64,000 bases of DNA from Moniliella sp. 'wahieum' (taxonomy: Eukaryota > Basidiomycota > Moniliellomycetes > Moniliellales > Moniliellaceae): assembly GCA_003971905.1 (NCBI GenBank), contig RSEE01000109.1, positions 62,001 through 126,000 of the forward strand. Reading direction: 5' to 3'. Positions 47,301 through 57,960 of the stretch are shown here, one piece after another. The notes under the pieces were generated by a model. That model worked only from the letters and a program-made list of their open reading frames with translations, did no database searches and was not told where the DNA came from. The translations under genes and the position numbers were made by a program. Each line of letters opens with the position of its first letter. Position 1 is the stretch's first letter.

Positions 47301-49733
47301 GTCTTGCTTGCTGCCCTGGCCGATGCCCAGACCAAAGCTGGCACCGCCACACTCGGTGCCCGCGCCCGCGTCTACGGCTCCCCCGACTCTGCCCCGGCCG
47401 AGACGGTGGAAGACCGGCACCCGTCCCTGGCATCGTCCAGCAACGCCGTATCTCCCACCTCGTCCTACGTGCCCCCGCGCACCGTACCGCCGCCCGTCAC
47501 CGTGCCTCGTTCCGAGCCAGGGCAAGGGTCTGGGTTCATGTATCTCGGTCCCGGCCTCTTTGTCCCTGACGGTCCGGCCGGGTCGGGTTGGATTCCCCCT
47601 CGGCCACCCGAGTCCTAAGCCCTCGTCCCGCCACGCCTCGGTCCCAGCCGTACCGCGCACAGGATCCATGTCGACCACCAACAGCATCTCCTCTGCCCCT
47701 CCCACCAGCGCCACCAGTCCTTGGTCCAGTTTGCGACAACGCTCTGCCTCCTCTGCGCTGTCCTCGACGCTTCGCCGCTCTACTCCCCATCTCTGGCAGG
47801 AGGACGACGGCGCCACCGAGCTCGTCGATCACCACTGCCTCGGCTTCGTCCTTAGTTTCCTCGAGCTCGGCGCATCCTTCGCTTTCGCCCTTGGCCCAGG
47901 GCTCGGATGACGCAAGCCTGGATCGGCCAAGTGTCCGCAACGACAAGATCCGTCGCTTGCTCGGGGAAGAACTGCCGGGCAGCTTTACGCCACCTCGCCT
48001 CCCACCCCGAGCTCGGGGGCGCACGGTCCACCCTTCCGCCCTTGTTGACTCCGAACGGTCCTGTCATGGGTCCAGCCTCACCCACTTCGACTGCCACCAA
48101 CGCGACAGCGGCCAGTACGCTTCCTACGCCCGCACCGCCGCCTCCGCCCAAGGAGAAGGTGCCCTGGTTCCTCGAGCCGGGCATTGCACCGGACGATATG
48201 GTGATCACGCCCAACGGTCATGTCAAGGGAGCTACGTTGGATGCGCTGATGGTGCGGCTGACGATCCACGATAACTTTGATGCGCCGTTTAACAATACGT
48301 TTTTGCTCACCTACCGATCGTTTACCACGACTGAGACGTTTCTGGATTTGCTCTTTAAGCGATTCCGGGTCAAGATGCCCGAGGGCCTGACTCCGGCCGA
48401 GCAACAGCTCTGGACCGACAAGATGCAACGTCCGATCCAGTTGCGCGTGTTCAATGTGCTGAAGAGTTGGTTGGAAACCTACCATTACCCCAGCACGGAC
48501 GGGGCGTTTTACCCGCTCTTGCGCACGTTTGCCCAAGAGGAGATGGCGGCGTTGCCGTCGATGAAGTTGGCTTCGACCCAGCTGTTGCGCCTGATTGAGA
48601 AGCAGGAGCAGGCGGCGGACAATGAGACGAATGGTATGGCCAGTTCTGTGCCGCCGGCACCACGACGCGTGTTGAGTGCCACGGCGCCGCAGCCGATCTT
48701 GCCGCGGAACGCGAAACGGATCAAGTTGTTGGACCTGGATCCGGTCGAGGTGGCACGTCAATTGACCGTCAAGGAGAGCGATGCGTTTTGCAACATCAAG
48801 CCGTTTGAGTGTCTGAACAAGTCCTGGTCTGGTCCGCAGGGCGACGTGAAAGCGCCCGGGATCCGCGGCATGATTGGGAACAGCAATGCGTTGACGGCGT
48901 GGGTGACGACAGGGATTTTGGAATCGAGTGATCCAAAAAACGAGCGTTGGTGGTGCGGCATTGGATTGCGATTGCGGCGCAAGCGCAGCAACTGCAAAAC
49001 TATGCGACCATGTCGACCATTTCCAGTGCGCTCAACTCGTCTCCGATTTTACGCATGCGCAAAACGTGGGAACAAGTCAACCCGCGCGCCAAGCAACAAC
49101 TCGACCATCTCACCCGCATCATGGAGTCCAACAAAAACTTCTCCTCGTACCGCGAGATGATCCATAACCTCAACCCGCCCTGCATCCCCTTCCTCGGCGT
49201 CTACCTCACCGACCTCGTCTTTATCCAGGATGGCAACCCCGACTTTCTCAAAGACTCGCGCCTGATCAATTTCGGTAAACGTCACAAGACCGCTGAGGTC
49301 ATCAAGGAGATCATGATTTACCAAAGCACCCCGTACGTCCTTTCTCTTGCCTCGCCTTGCCTTGCTTTGCTTTGCCTCCCTGTCCTGTCTACCATACGGT
49401 TCCAGGGCAGGCCTGGGCCTGGGCCCGCGTTTGCACCCATTTTTACTGACTCTCTCTCGTTCCGTTTCGCGCGATGGTTTGTTTTATTTTGGTTTGGTTT
49501 GATTTGGGCTGTGTCGGTTTGTTTTGGTCGGGTTTGCGACGGGTCATGGATGTGTAACGTGTAGGTTCAACCTCACGCCCGTCCCCAACATTCAAAAGTT
49601 CATCCAAGATTCGATGGCGGCCGCGTCGGCGGCGCCGCTGGGCGATCCGTACGACCGCTCCTTGGAGCTGGAACCACGCGAACATCCTGACGAACGGGTG
49701 ACGGCCTTGTTGCAAGACAGTGGGTTTGTCTAA
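44363..49733 (+). CDS. Ras guanine-nucleotide exchange factor, Cdc25-type, with SH3 domain
   Basis: Activates Ras by exchanging GDP for GTP, typically upstream of adenylate cyclase or MAP kinase in fungi. Order: SH3 near the N-terminus (VRTLYDFTSP, GWWDGLL, RGWFPSNYVEYL), Ser/Pro linker, a degenerate WW-like segment (LPWVVRVADDDLSLFYFNIN), a helical region of about 600 residues without a named domain, the REM/RasGEF_N domain (GATLDALMVRLTIHDNF, NTFLLTYRSFTTTETFLDLL) and the catalytic CDC25 domain (KLLDLDPVEVARQLT, CNIKPFECLNKSW, NYATMSTISSALNSSPI, PPCIPFLGVYLTDLVFI, DGNPDFL, LINFGKRHKTAEVI). Introns: 45025-45159 (135 nt, no stop in frame) and 49333-49564 (232 nt; junction QSTP/FNLTPVPNIQKFI is exact). 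Frame changes near 44450, 44690, 46310, 46570, 47900 and 48940. About 1,650 residues. Confidence 0.92.
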
Positions 49734-50263
49734 GATCTAACTACCCCCCCACAGCTTGCCCTTCTTGCCCCCCCTCTCCGCTCCCCTTCCCCCTTTCCCC
49801 TTTCCCCGTTCCTCGTTCCTCGTTCTCCTTTCCCCGTTCCGCTTCGCCGTTCCGTTCCCCGTTCCATTCCTCGTTCCGCTTGTCCTTCCCGTCCGCTCCC
49901 CCCGGCCCCGTTCCTCTTATCCTTTTCTCCCCGTATCCGTATCCCAGATCTCACCCTCGACCGTCGCCACTGTCGGGCGCACAAACGCAACAAGCGCAGG
50001 TGCGGGACCAAGGACTGTCCTACTTTTCTTCCGGTCCTTCACTACCCCCATTTCCTCTCCACTCCGCTTCCCAGCCTTCCTTGCCTTTTTGTCCTTCTCC
50101 TTCTCCCTGTTCTCCCCCCCCCCCCCCAGCCTTATAGTGGGATCTTTTTCTTGTACTTGCTACTCTTACCCATTGCCTTGCTTTCTCGTTGCCGTCGTGG
50201 TTGCAGCGACGGTGGTGTGCCTCCTCGCCCCTTGCTAGTTCGGGAGAGGTCCAGGCTGAAGGT

Positions 50264-50327
50264 CAGCGTTCAGCGTCAGCGTCAGCTTTAGCCTCAGCCT
50301 CAACCTCAGCCTCAACCTCAGCCTCGT
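50264..50327. repeat. 6-bp tandem repeat, cagcgt then cctcar units
   Basis: A short cagcgt array grades into about seven cctcag/cctcaa units. Confidence 0.9.
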
Positions 50328-50350
50328 GCCACCGGTTCATCTCATCTAGG

Positions 50351-50374
50351 TTGGACGTTGGACGTTGGACGTTG
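50351..50374. repeat. 7-bp tandem repeat ttggacg, about 3.4 copies
   Basis: Perfect copies followed by ttg. Confidence 0.9.
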
Positions 50375-50500
50375 AGCAGGACAGGACATGATGTTACCCA
50401 AGCCAAGCGGGCGCGACGGCCTCCTACATGCCACACCTAACTTGGAACTGCGGCTACTACACAGGGGGGAAAGAACTTGTGGCCGCCCCCGGTTCCTTCA

Positions 50501-50550
50501 GACTCACTCAGACTCACTCAGACTCACTCAGGCCCACTCAGACTCACTGG
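50501..50550. repeat. 10-bp tandem repeat gactcactca, five copies
   Basis: Three perfect copies, then ggcccactca and gactcactgg. gactcac contains the AP-1/Gcn4-like core gactca, but the array lies in a 3' intergenic region, so a regulatory role is doubtful. Confidence 0.92.
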
Positions 50551-50847
50551 CTCACGCAGGCTGCCACGTTCAGGGGGCCTCGCCCTCTGCGTCGTGGCAA
50601 GGGACATGAGAATCAACCGGGCAGTAAGTAGGGCCGCAGGGCCGGTGCGACGGCGGCGCACAGAGGAAAAGGGGGATGGGGGGGTTTTGAGGGACTTGGA
50701 TCAACTTGGTCGGCGAGCCAGAGCAAGGACAAAACAGAGAGAGGTGGCGAGGTAGGCAGGTAGGGTGGCACTCTACGCACTTGACTTGGCACTCTACGCA
50801 GCACGTGGCGCGTAGCACATGCAACGGAGCGCGGTAGACGGTAGACG

Positions 50848-53800
50848 TTAACGGCGCCAAGCCAAGGCGGCTGCAGGCAAGGCGCATGTGTTGCACACGC
50901 GTTGCGGTGCCTTGATCTGCTCGGCGTCCAGCACCTCTCCGGGTGCGCGGACGAGGATGTGAGGCGGGACGACGCGGCGGTGCTGCGAGCAGGCGCCACA
51001 GACCAGCCGGCCACACGCACGGCAATGGTGTCGCCTGTTGCGCCAGGAGAAGGTGTGTGCGCAGAGCCAGCACGCCGACGCTGCCGCATCCGGTTGCCAC
51101 GCCGTCTGGCGCGCCGAGGCGGGCGTCGCAGCGCTGGGAAGGTCGACGTGCTGGAGAGGCGCAAAGGTCCGTAGAAATTCGCTGCTGCCAGCCAAGTCGG
51201 CGGCGCGCTGGGCCTTGGCTTCGTGCCGGTCGGGTGTGGCCGGGGCGCCATTGGCGTGCGACGGGGAAGTATCCGCACGCACTGGCGCAGCGCCACGGGG
51301 CACAACGCGCGTATACACACTTGCCGCATCGTCCTTGTACGAGTTGGGGGGTAGATAAACTCATCCTCGTCTTCCTCCCCGTCCTCGTCGGAGCCAGCGT
51401 CGTCCAGCCCTTCGTCCAGCTGCGCCTCGCGCCGCGCCTGCGCCAGCCGCACCGTCAACTCCTTCAGCACCACCTCGGCCTCGGACCGACGCACAGGATC
51501 GTCATCGCTAAACGCATGCGCACGCACCTCCTCCAGCGCGAGCGTGACCGTGGTGACCAAGGCCAACGCGACCTCGGCCGCACTTGCCTGGGCGGGCAAG
51601 CGCGTCGGCGCATCGGCCATCGCTTGGCACGCGCTACATACGCATCGCTGGGATACGCCTCGGCAGCCTGACGTGCAGCTACGTGCGCAGCTTCCACCAC
51701 GGCCGTCGCGGCCGACTGGGCCGCACCTTGTTCCCCAGTCTCTTGCGTCGGCATCACCTCGGCCGCCTCGAGCGCATCGCCAAACGTCACTTCCAACCGA
51801 CGACGTAGCACCCGCACCCACCGCCTCCGCCTCACGTACCCTCGCCGCTGTCCGTCGCACTGTCCATGCCGGCCGCAGCCAGAGCCAGGTCCGCCAGCCC
51901 CTTGCCCGCCAGCAACTTCTGCGCCGCAACAGGCGGACTGGCGTGCCACGCTTCCGGCGGATCGTCAAAGTTGTTGGCATAGCTCCATCCATCGGGACTG
52001 ATAGCCGGATCGGAACAGTCAATGTGCCAGTCGCCCAGCCAAAAGTGGGACGGCGTTTTGGACGACGTCGAGGTCGAAGCCGAAGTGGAAGTGGAGTTAG
52101 AAGTCGAGGTGGGGACCGGGTCGCGGTACCTTCCAAGCGGAAGGGTATACGGATCAGAGAGCAATGGCAGTCCGACATCTTCTCGCCAGATGGGCGTGGG
52201 CCGGGTTTTGCTCGGGGCCAACGGACCCGGTGGCATGGTCCCTGGTGCACGCCGGTCCGCTTCGCCGCGTCGGGCAGAAGATTGGTGAGACCAGCGCGCG
52301 CGTCCACCGCGCAAGGCGAGCGTGGTGAGCGTCGTGTCCAACCGCTGGTTCTCATGCAGCTCCACCATCACCGTCACATGCAATGCCAACGGGTTGTACG
52401 CGCCCACCCCGACCGCGAGGGTGGTGCCGGGCGCAGTGGCATTGCCACTGTCCATGTGGGTCGGGGTGAGGGCATCACCAGCACGAGCAAGCAGTTGGGC
52501 AGCCGCCCAGCGTTCCTGCTCCAGCGCAAGCAGGTAGTGCGCAGCGGCCCACTGGCTATTGGCCGCGGCAATGTCCAGCGCCGTTTCGGAGGCATGGTTG
52601 CGAACAAACGGGGTCGCATTGTACAGTGCCAAGAGGCGGATGCGTTCGGTCTGGCCGTGCGAGGCAGCGGTCATCAAGGGTGTCCAACCACGCGTCGCGC
52701 GCGCATTGGGCCCAGCACCTTTTTCGAGCAAGACGCGCATTAGCTCCAGCGCGCTTTCGTCCCCTGCTTTCGAGGAAGGCGAGGAGGAGGAGGCAGAAAC
52801 CGGCAAGGACGCCGCCGCATGCAACGGAGTCCAGCCATCTGCATCTTGTGCCTCGGCCTGCGCACCGAGCAATAACAGCTGCCGCACCACGCCCACGTGC
52901 GCACCCAGTACCGCCTTGTGCAGCGCCGTCTCCCCCTCGCGGTCACGCAGGTTCACCTCGGCTCCGGCCTCGGTGAGCAGCCACTGGACCACTTTCTCTT
53001 GTCCTGCGCGCGGGCTACATGCAGTACCGGTGGTCCGACCGCATGGGACGCTCCCGTGCCCGCATTGCCCAGTGCAGAACGAGCTTGGTTGGCCAGGGCA
53101 GCGTAGGAGACTTGCGACCCGGCAGGCGCGGGCGCAGAGGTATGGAGGAAAAAGGATTGGAGCGCGGGGAGGTCACCCGAGGCAGCGAGCGAGGCAAGAC
53201 GCGCCCAATCGATCGGCTTGGCGGGAGCAGCGGGGGCAGCGGGGGGAGAACTGAGGCGCGGCGGGGCGGCGCTCGAGGCGGGCACAGGCGAAGGTTGCGA
53301 CGGGGCCGAGTCCCACACGGCCGTAGCCGTCGCTGCCTCGTCGTTCGTACTGGGCGGTGCATTGAAAGTGGGAGGCTGGGCCAGCTCAAGCGGGTCAGAC
53401 GACTGGGCATCCTTGCCACTGTACACAAAGCCCTCTTCGTCGTCATCGTCATCGTCATCGTCGTCGTCCTGGTGTTTGTTTTGGTTGTTGTTTGTGTCAT
53501 GGGCATTGTCTTTGTGGGCAGGGGCGTCGGGAGGGGTGTGGGATTCACCCGCACCGGCTGGTTCTGCTTTTGGCGCAGGAGGCTGGGGGGCGGGCTCCGG
53601 AGGCGGGTGGGGTAGGGATCAGGGCGGGTTGCTTGGCGGGCGAGGGGGGCGCAGGCGCAGCCGGGTAGACGAAGGTCTCCTCGTCGCTGTCGTCGTCGGG
53701 AGCGGCGTCGGCGGCGGCGGCGGCGGCGGCGTGGGTGCCGTTGGGGGGCGGGGCAGAGGTGGAGGGGGGGCGAGGGAGGGGTAGACGAATTCCTCGTCCG

Positions 53801-53946
53801 AGTCCGAGGCCGAGGGCGGAGCAGGCGTGCTGGACAGACAGACGGCGTGCGGGCCAAGGTCAGTACCAACACGCAGCACGCAGGGGGCAGGAGCGGCGGG
53901 ATACGCACCCCCATTGGGCCGCCGCGTCGACAGCAAGGCCGTCCAT
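50848..53946 (-). CDS. Ankyrin-DysF-FYVE protein with acidic FVYP motifs
   Basis: Predicted peripheral membrane protein that reads PI3P through its FYVE finger. Exon 1 (53946-53909, MDGLAVDAAAQWG) joins exon 2 across a 79-nt intron (53830-53908). Order: acidic motifs SDEEFVYPSL, DEETFVYPAA and DEEGFVYSG in a disordered, Asp-rich N-terminus; ankyrin repeats (EVNLRDREGETALHKAVL, DADGWTPLHAAAS, RATRGWTPLMTAASHG); a DysFN-like start (ELHENQRLDTTL, RARW) and DysFC-like end (DWHIDCSDPAISPDGWSYAN, then YVRRRRWVRVLRRRLEV); an acidic EEDEDEFIYPP; and a C-terminal FYVE finger (ACWLCAHTFSWRNRRHHCRA, CGRLVCGACS, RVCNTCALP) with the RRHHCRxCG core. Frame changes near 53600, 52990, 51835 and 51350 at least. 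I do not recognise a named ortholog with this domain order. Confidence 0.82.
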
Positions 53947-54738
53947 GGCAGGGCAGATGGTGGTGGAGGGGGGGGAGGTGGTGGTGGTGGTGGGAGACGC
54001 AGACAGAGGCAAGGCAAGCACCAGCCGACAGAAGAAGTCGCCGTCGGCCCCTTTGAATTTGCCAGACTTGCCGCCCGCGCGCTCTCCGTTTTGTGGCCGC
54101 GACAACACACACTGCCCGCGTGCTGCGTGCCGCATGCCCCGCACGGGGCCAGTGCGCCACTCTGCCTCCCTCGCGGCCGCACCCCTGGAGAGGCGCCGCC
54201 ACCCGCCAGCCTGTGTGTCTGTGTGTGTGTCTGTCTGCCCAGCACCTCTGCGCCGCCCCAGGCCATGCGTGCCTGCGCTCCACCACCACCACCACCGCCC
54301 GCGCCATTCGTCGCAGCCTGCCCACATCCCCCTCCCCTGCGGACGGCACGCAGCCCGGGCGCACACGCCTGAGGGGGTCTCGAATGCATATTGCATCCGC
54401 CTGCCTCGTGCTTCGGCCGTTCGTAGACGGCCCTTTCCTCTCTGAACGTGTTAATTTGAAGCTGGTTGCTTGCTGGCGGGTGTGCTGGTTATCTAGATGG
54501 TCGTGACTTGTGGGCGCAGTGGAGCAACCAGAAGTTCTGCCCAGACAGCCGCCAGCCGAAGCACAGCGTTGCACCGATCCCGTGCCGCGCTCCGGCCCGC
54601 CCTGCCTGGCCGCCGTTCCGCCGCGCCCGCATTCCGCCCTAGTTTATTTTTTTCTCTTTGGGCTCGGCGGCTGGGCGGCCGCAGGGACGCTGGCGAACAC
54701 CCAACACCCGGCCCCACCGCCTCTCCCCACCTCTCCCC
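53947..54738. promoter_or_regulatory. Divergent promoter between the FYVE protein and Drs1
   Basis: 793 bp between start codons. Contains cac/acc-rich stretches and a tgtgtctgtg-type dinucleotide-like tract near 54211-54240. No gene recognised; long overlapping open frames on both strands reflect GC bias. Confidence 0.45.
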
Positions 54739-57567
54739 ATGGCGCGCGGCAAGAAGTCAGCAGCCAAGGCAGCCGCCTCGGCGCCCACGCCCACGCCCAA
54801 GCCCAAGGCCACCAAGAAGAACAAGTCCGCGGCTGCGCTGCCCAGCGCAACGGACGACTTCATCATGACCCTCGACTCGGATGTGGAGATGCCCGAGGAG
54901 GAGGAGGACGACGAAGATGGCCCCGAGGCCTCGGACTCCGACTCGGACGAGGAGGAGCAGGGCACCGCGAAGCGCATTCCCGCCCGCTTGGGCAACAAGG
55001 AGAAGGTCATCGATACCCGCCCGGCCCAACGGAACAAGCCCGCGCCTGCCGGCGACCTCAACCCTGACTTTGTTTGACCTGGCCGGCGATGGCTTTTCCT
55101 TTGACCAGCACCTGTCTTCCAGTGGCAACTGGTCTATGAGCACGGGAAACGCTGCGGTCAAGGGGGCCCAGCAGGAAGGAGAGCAGGCTGGCGAAAAGGC
55201 GCTGTCGGTGGATGACATTATTGAGCGCCGGCGCAACAAGCGCAAGCGTGAGGATGTCCTGCCTCTGTTGGCGGAAGAAGAAGAGGAAAATAAGGAGGAG
55301 CAGGAGACGAGTGAAGAACAAGAAGAAGAAGAACAAGACGATGACGAGAACAGCGATGACGAAGGTACGTCATATCCAGTCCCCTCTCGCTGCTGGTTGA
55401 AATACTAACGTCTCCCGCTCAGATGGCTTTGGTGCGGGTGTACGCCCCGCCGCTGTGGAGAGCGACACTGGATCCAGGACCGGTGAGAGTGAGAGTGAGG
55501 AGGAGAGCGAGGCGGAGGAGGAAGACCCACTGGCGGAAGGCTCTGATTCGGAGGAGGAGGAAGAGGAAGAGAGTGACTCGTCGGAAGATGAAGAAGAAAA
55601 GGAGACCGAGGTGGAAAAGGCGCGCAAGGCAGCATTCTTTTCCTCTGAAACCTCCTCCTCTACTGGGTCCAAACCCACTAAACCAGTCGATGGAACCGAA
55701 CCCTTTTCTTCCCTGGGCTTGTCACGGCCTGTCCTGCGTGCACTCACCACGCTCGGCTTCCACCAGCCTACGCCGATCCAGGCCCGGACCATCCCCCTTG
55801 CGTTGGCAGGGAAGGATATGGTGGCAGGTGCGGTCACTGGGTCGGGTAAGACGGCGGCGTTCATGATCCCCATCGTGGAGCGCTTGGCTCATCTTCACAC
55901 CGGCCTGGGTGGCGGAGAAGCCAAGTCGCGTGTGCTTGTGCTTACGCCCACACGTGAGTTGGGCATCCAATGTCACAGTGTTGGTCTCGCCCTGGCCCAG
56001 TACACGGGAATTCGGTTCAGCCTGATTGTGGGTGGGTTGAGTGTCAAAACGCAAGAGGCTGAGCTCAAGACGCGGCCGGAAGTGCTGATTGCCACGCCTG
56101 GACGGTTGATTGACCATGTGCGCAATACCCCTGGCTCCCTGGACGACATTGAGATCCTCGTGATGGACGAGGCGGACCGGATGTTGGAGGATGGATTCCA
56201 AGATGAACTTACCGAGATTATTCGGCACTGCCCGGAACCTTCGCAGGGGCGGCAGACCATGCTCTTTTCGGCGACCATGACGGACGATGTGGACGAGCTG
56301 GTGCGTCTGTCGCTGCGCAAACCGGTGCGACTGTTTGTCGACCCGAAGCGTGCCACGGCGGCGAAACTGGTCCAAGAATTCGTGCGTGTCCGCGGCGCAC
56401 CCGGGACGAAACCGACGGGAAAGCTCCTGGTCGATGGTGCCGGGGGCAAGGGGGAAGGGGAAGAAGAACAACTTCGTCCTGCCTTGCTATTGGCGCTGGT
56501 CACGCGCACGTTTACCAACCAGGTAATCATCTTTGTTCGGTCCAAGAAACTCGCCCACCAACTGCGCATTATCTTTGGCCTGCTTGGTCTGGCTGCTGTG
56601 GAACTGCATGGCGACCTGAGCCAAGATGGTCGGTTGCAGTCCCTACAGGCGTTCAAGGAGGGCAGGGCCAACTACCTGATTGCTACGGACCTGGCTGCGC
56701 GTGGGTTGGACATTCGGGGTGTCAGCACAGTCATCAACTACGATATGCCAGGACAATTTGAGCAGTACCTGCATCGTGTTGGTCGTACCGCTCGTGCGGG
56801 GCGGAATGGGCGAGCGGTAACGTTGGTGGGGCAAGCGGACCGCAAGATGCTCAAGATGGCCTTGAAAAAGGCCCCGGCAGACCAAGTCAAGCACCGCCTC
56901 GTTCCGCCTGCCGTTGTTTCGGCCGCGGTGGAACGTGGAACAAGTTGCGAGACGAAGTGGCGGCGGTGCTGCAGGATGAAAAGGAGGAGAAGCTGATGCG
57001 GCAAGCGGAGATGGAGCTGGCCAAGGCAGAAAACATGGAGGCGCATGCGGAGGGAGAGATCTACTCGCGCCCGGCCCGGACATGGTTCCAGACTGCGGCA
57101 GAGAGAAGAAGGCGGCCGAGGAGAAAGCAGCGGCGATGAACAACTTGCGCGTCAAGGCGGCGGCCAAGGCCGAGTCGGAGAAAAGAAGGCGAAAAAGGCG
57201 TCGCTCGCTGGCCTGCCGCGCAAAACCAAACGCGTTCGCCTGGCACGTGAGGAGGAGGCCAAGGACAAGGCGGGCGCCGCGGCGGCTACAGCGGCCATCC
57301 GCGCGTCGAAGCGGTCCCAGCGTCCTACTGAACTGGGCGAACGGCCAGCCAAGTACGAGTCGAAGAAAAAGGCCTCCAAGGGCCAAGCAGAAGAAGCGGT
57401 CATCGTCGTCCAACGTGCTTGCCAAAAAGGGCAACTTTGCTACCGACTTGACCCAACGGGGCCCGGGGGGGGCTGGCCCCGGGGCGCGTGGCAAGGGCAA
57501 GAGCAAGACCAAGCCCAAGCCCAAGGGCGGCAAGGGCGGCAAAGGCGGAAAGGGCGGGCGTCGCTGA
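54739..57567 (+). CDS. DRS1: DEAD-box RNA helicase Drs1/DDX27 family
   Basis: Nucleolar ATP-dependent RNA helicase needed for 27S pre-rRNA processing and 60S assembly. Start MARGKKSAAKAAASAP is Lys/Ala-rich, then long Glu/Asp/Ser-rich stretches (SDSDSDEEEQG; EEEEEEESDSSEDEEE) typical of Drs1 N-termini. Helicase core: Q motif FHQPTPIQ, motif I GAVTGSGKT, Ia PTRELGIQ, Ib TPGRLIDH, II MDEADRML, III FSATMT, IV VIIFVRSKKLAHQL, V TDLAARGLDI and VI HRVGRTARAGR. The C-terminus is Lys/Arg-rich and ends in a GGKGGKGGKGGRR tail. A 58-nt intron (55365-55422, branch tactaac) joins DDE to DGFGAGV. Frame changes near 55072, 56940 and several in the C-terminal Lys-rich tail (57100-57420). Length about 920 residues. 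Confidence 0.94.
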
Positions 57568-57960
57568 GCTAGCTGCCACTGCCTGGCACTTGGCCACGCA
57601 GGCGATCATTGCAGTGCATTTTCCCACGAAACCTCCACGGATGTTGTCTGGCTGTGTGTCGTAGCAGCAGTATAGGGTGTGTAGTCTTCTGTTAGCCGTT
57701 AGCATACAAGTCCGAATGCACCCCGATTCCCCTAACCTCAATCCCAACATCTCCCTTTCGCTCTTATCGCATTCCTGTTGCTATAGCAAAGTACAGAATA
57801 CTAAAGAACTGGATCCGGACACGAGCAAAAATGACTAGTAGGATTAGTACTAGCAAGTAAACGTAGTAACCGCAGCTCCACCCCCTGGTTCCGCGTACTA
57901 GGCAGAAGCAACAACTATATACGAGACCGAGTAGGATAACCAGCGGCACGAGCGGTGCCT
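57568..57960. other. Intergenic between convergent genes
   Basis: 393 bp separating the 3' ends of Drs1 and the Num1-like gene; A/T-richer than the coding flanks. No gene seen. Confidence 0.6.

Larger units (their letters stand above)
49734..50847. other. Intergenic between convergent genes, rich in simple repeats
   Basis: Pyrimidine-rich on the plus strand from 49740 to 50200 (gttcc/cccctttcc variants, a run of 14 C at 50114-50127), followed by three separate short tandem repeats (50264-50327, 50351-50374, 50501-50550). No gene recognised. Confidence 0.6.

Noticed and set aside
50500-50550. Regular short repeats as a CRISPR-like array
   Set aside because: Units are directly tandem 10-mers without spacers, in a eukaryotic intergenic region.
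53619-54389. Long minus-strand open frame as N-terminus of the FYVE protein
   Set aside because: A branch point, CAG acceptor and GTGCGT donor define a 79-nt intron and a short first exon with a good ATG, so the longer frame is read-through.
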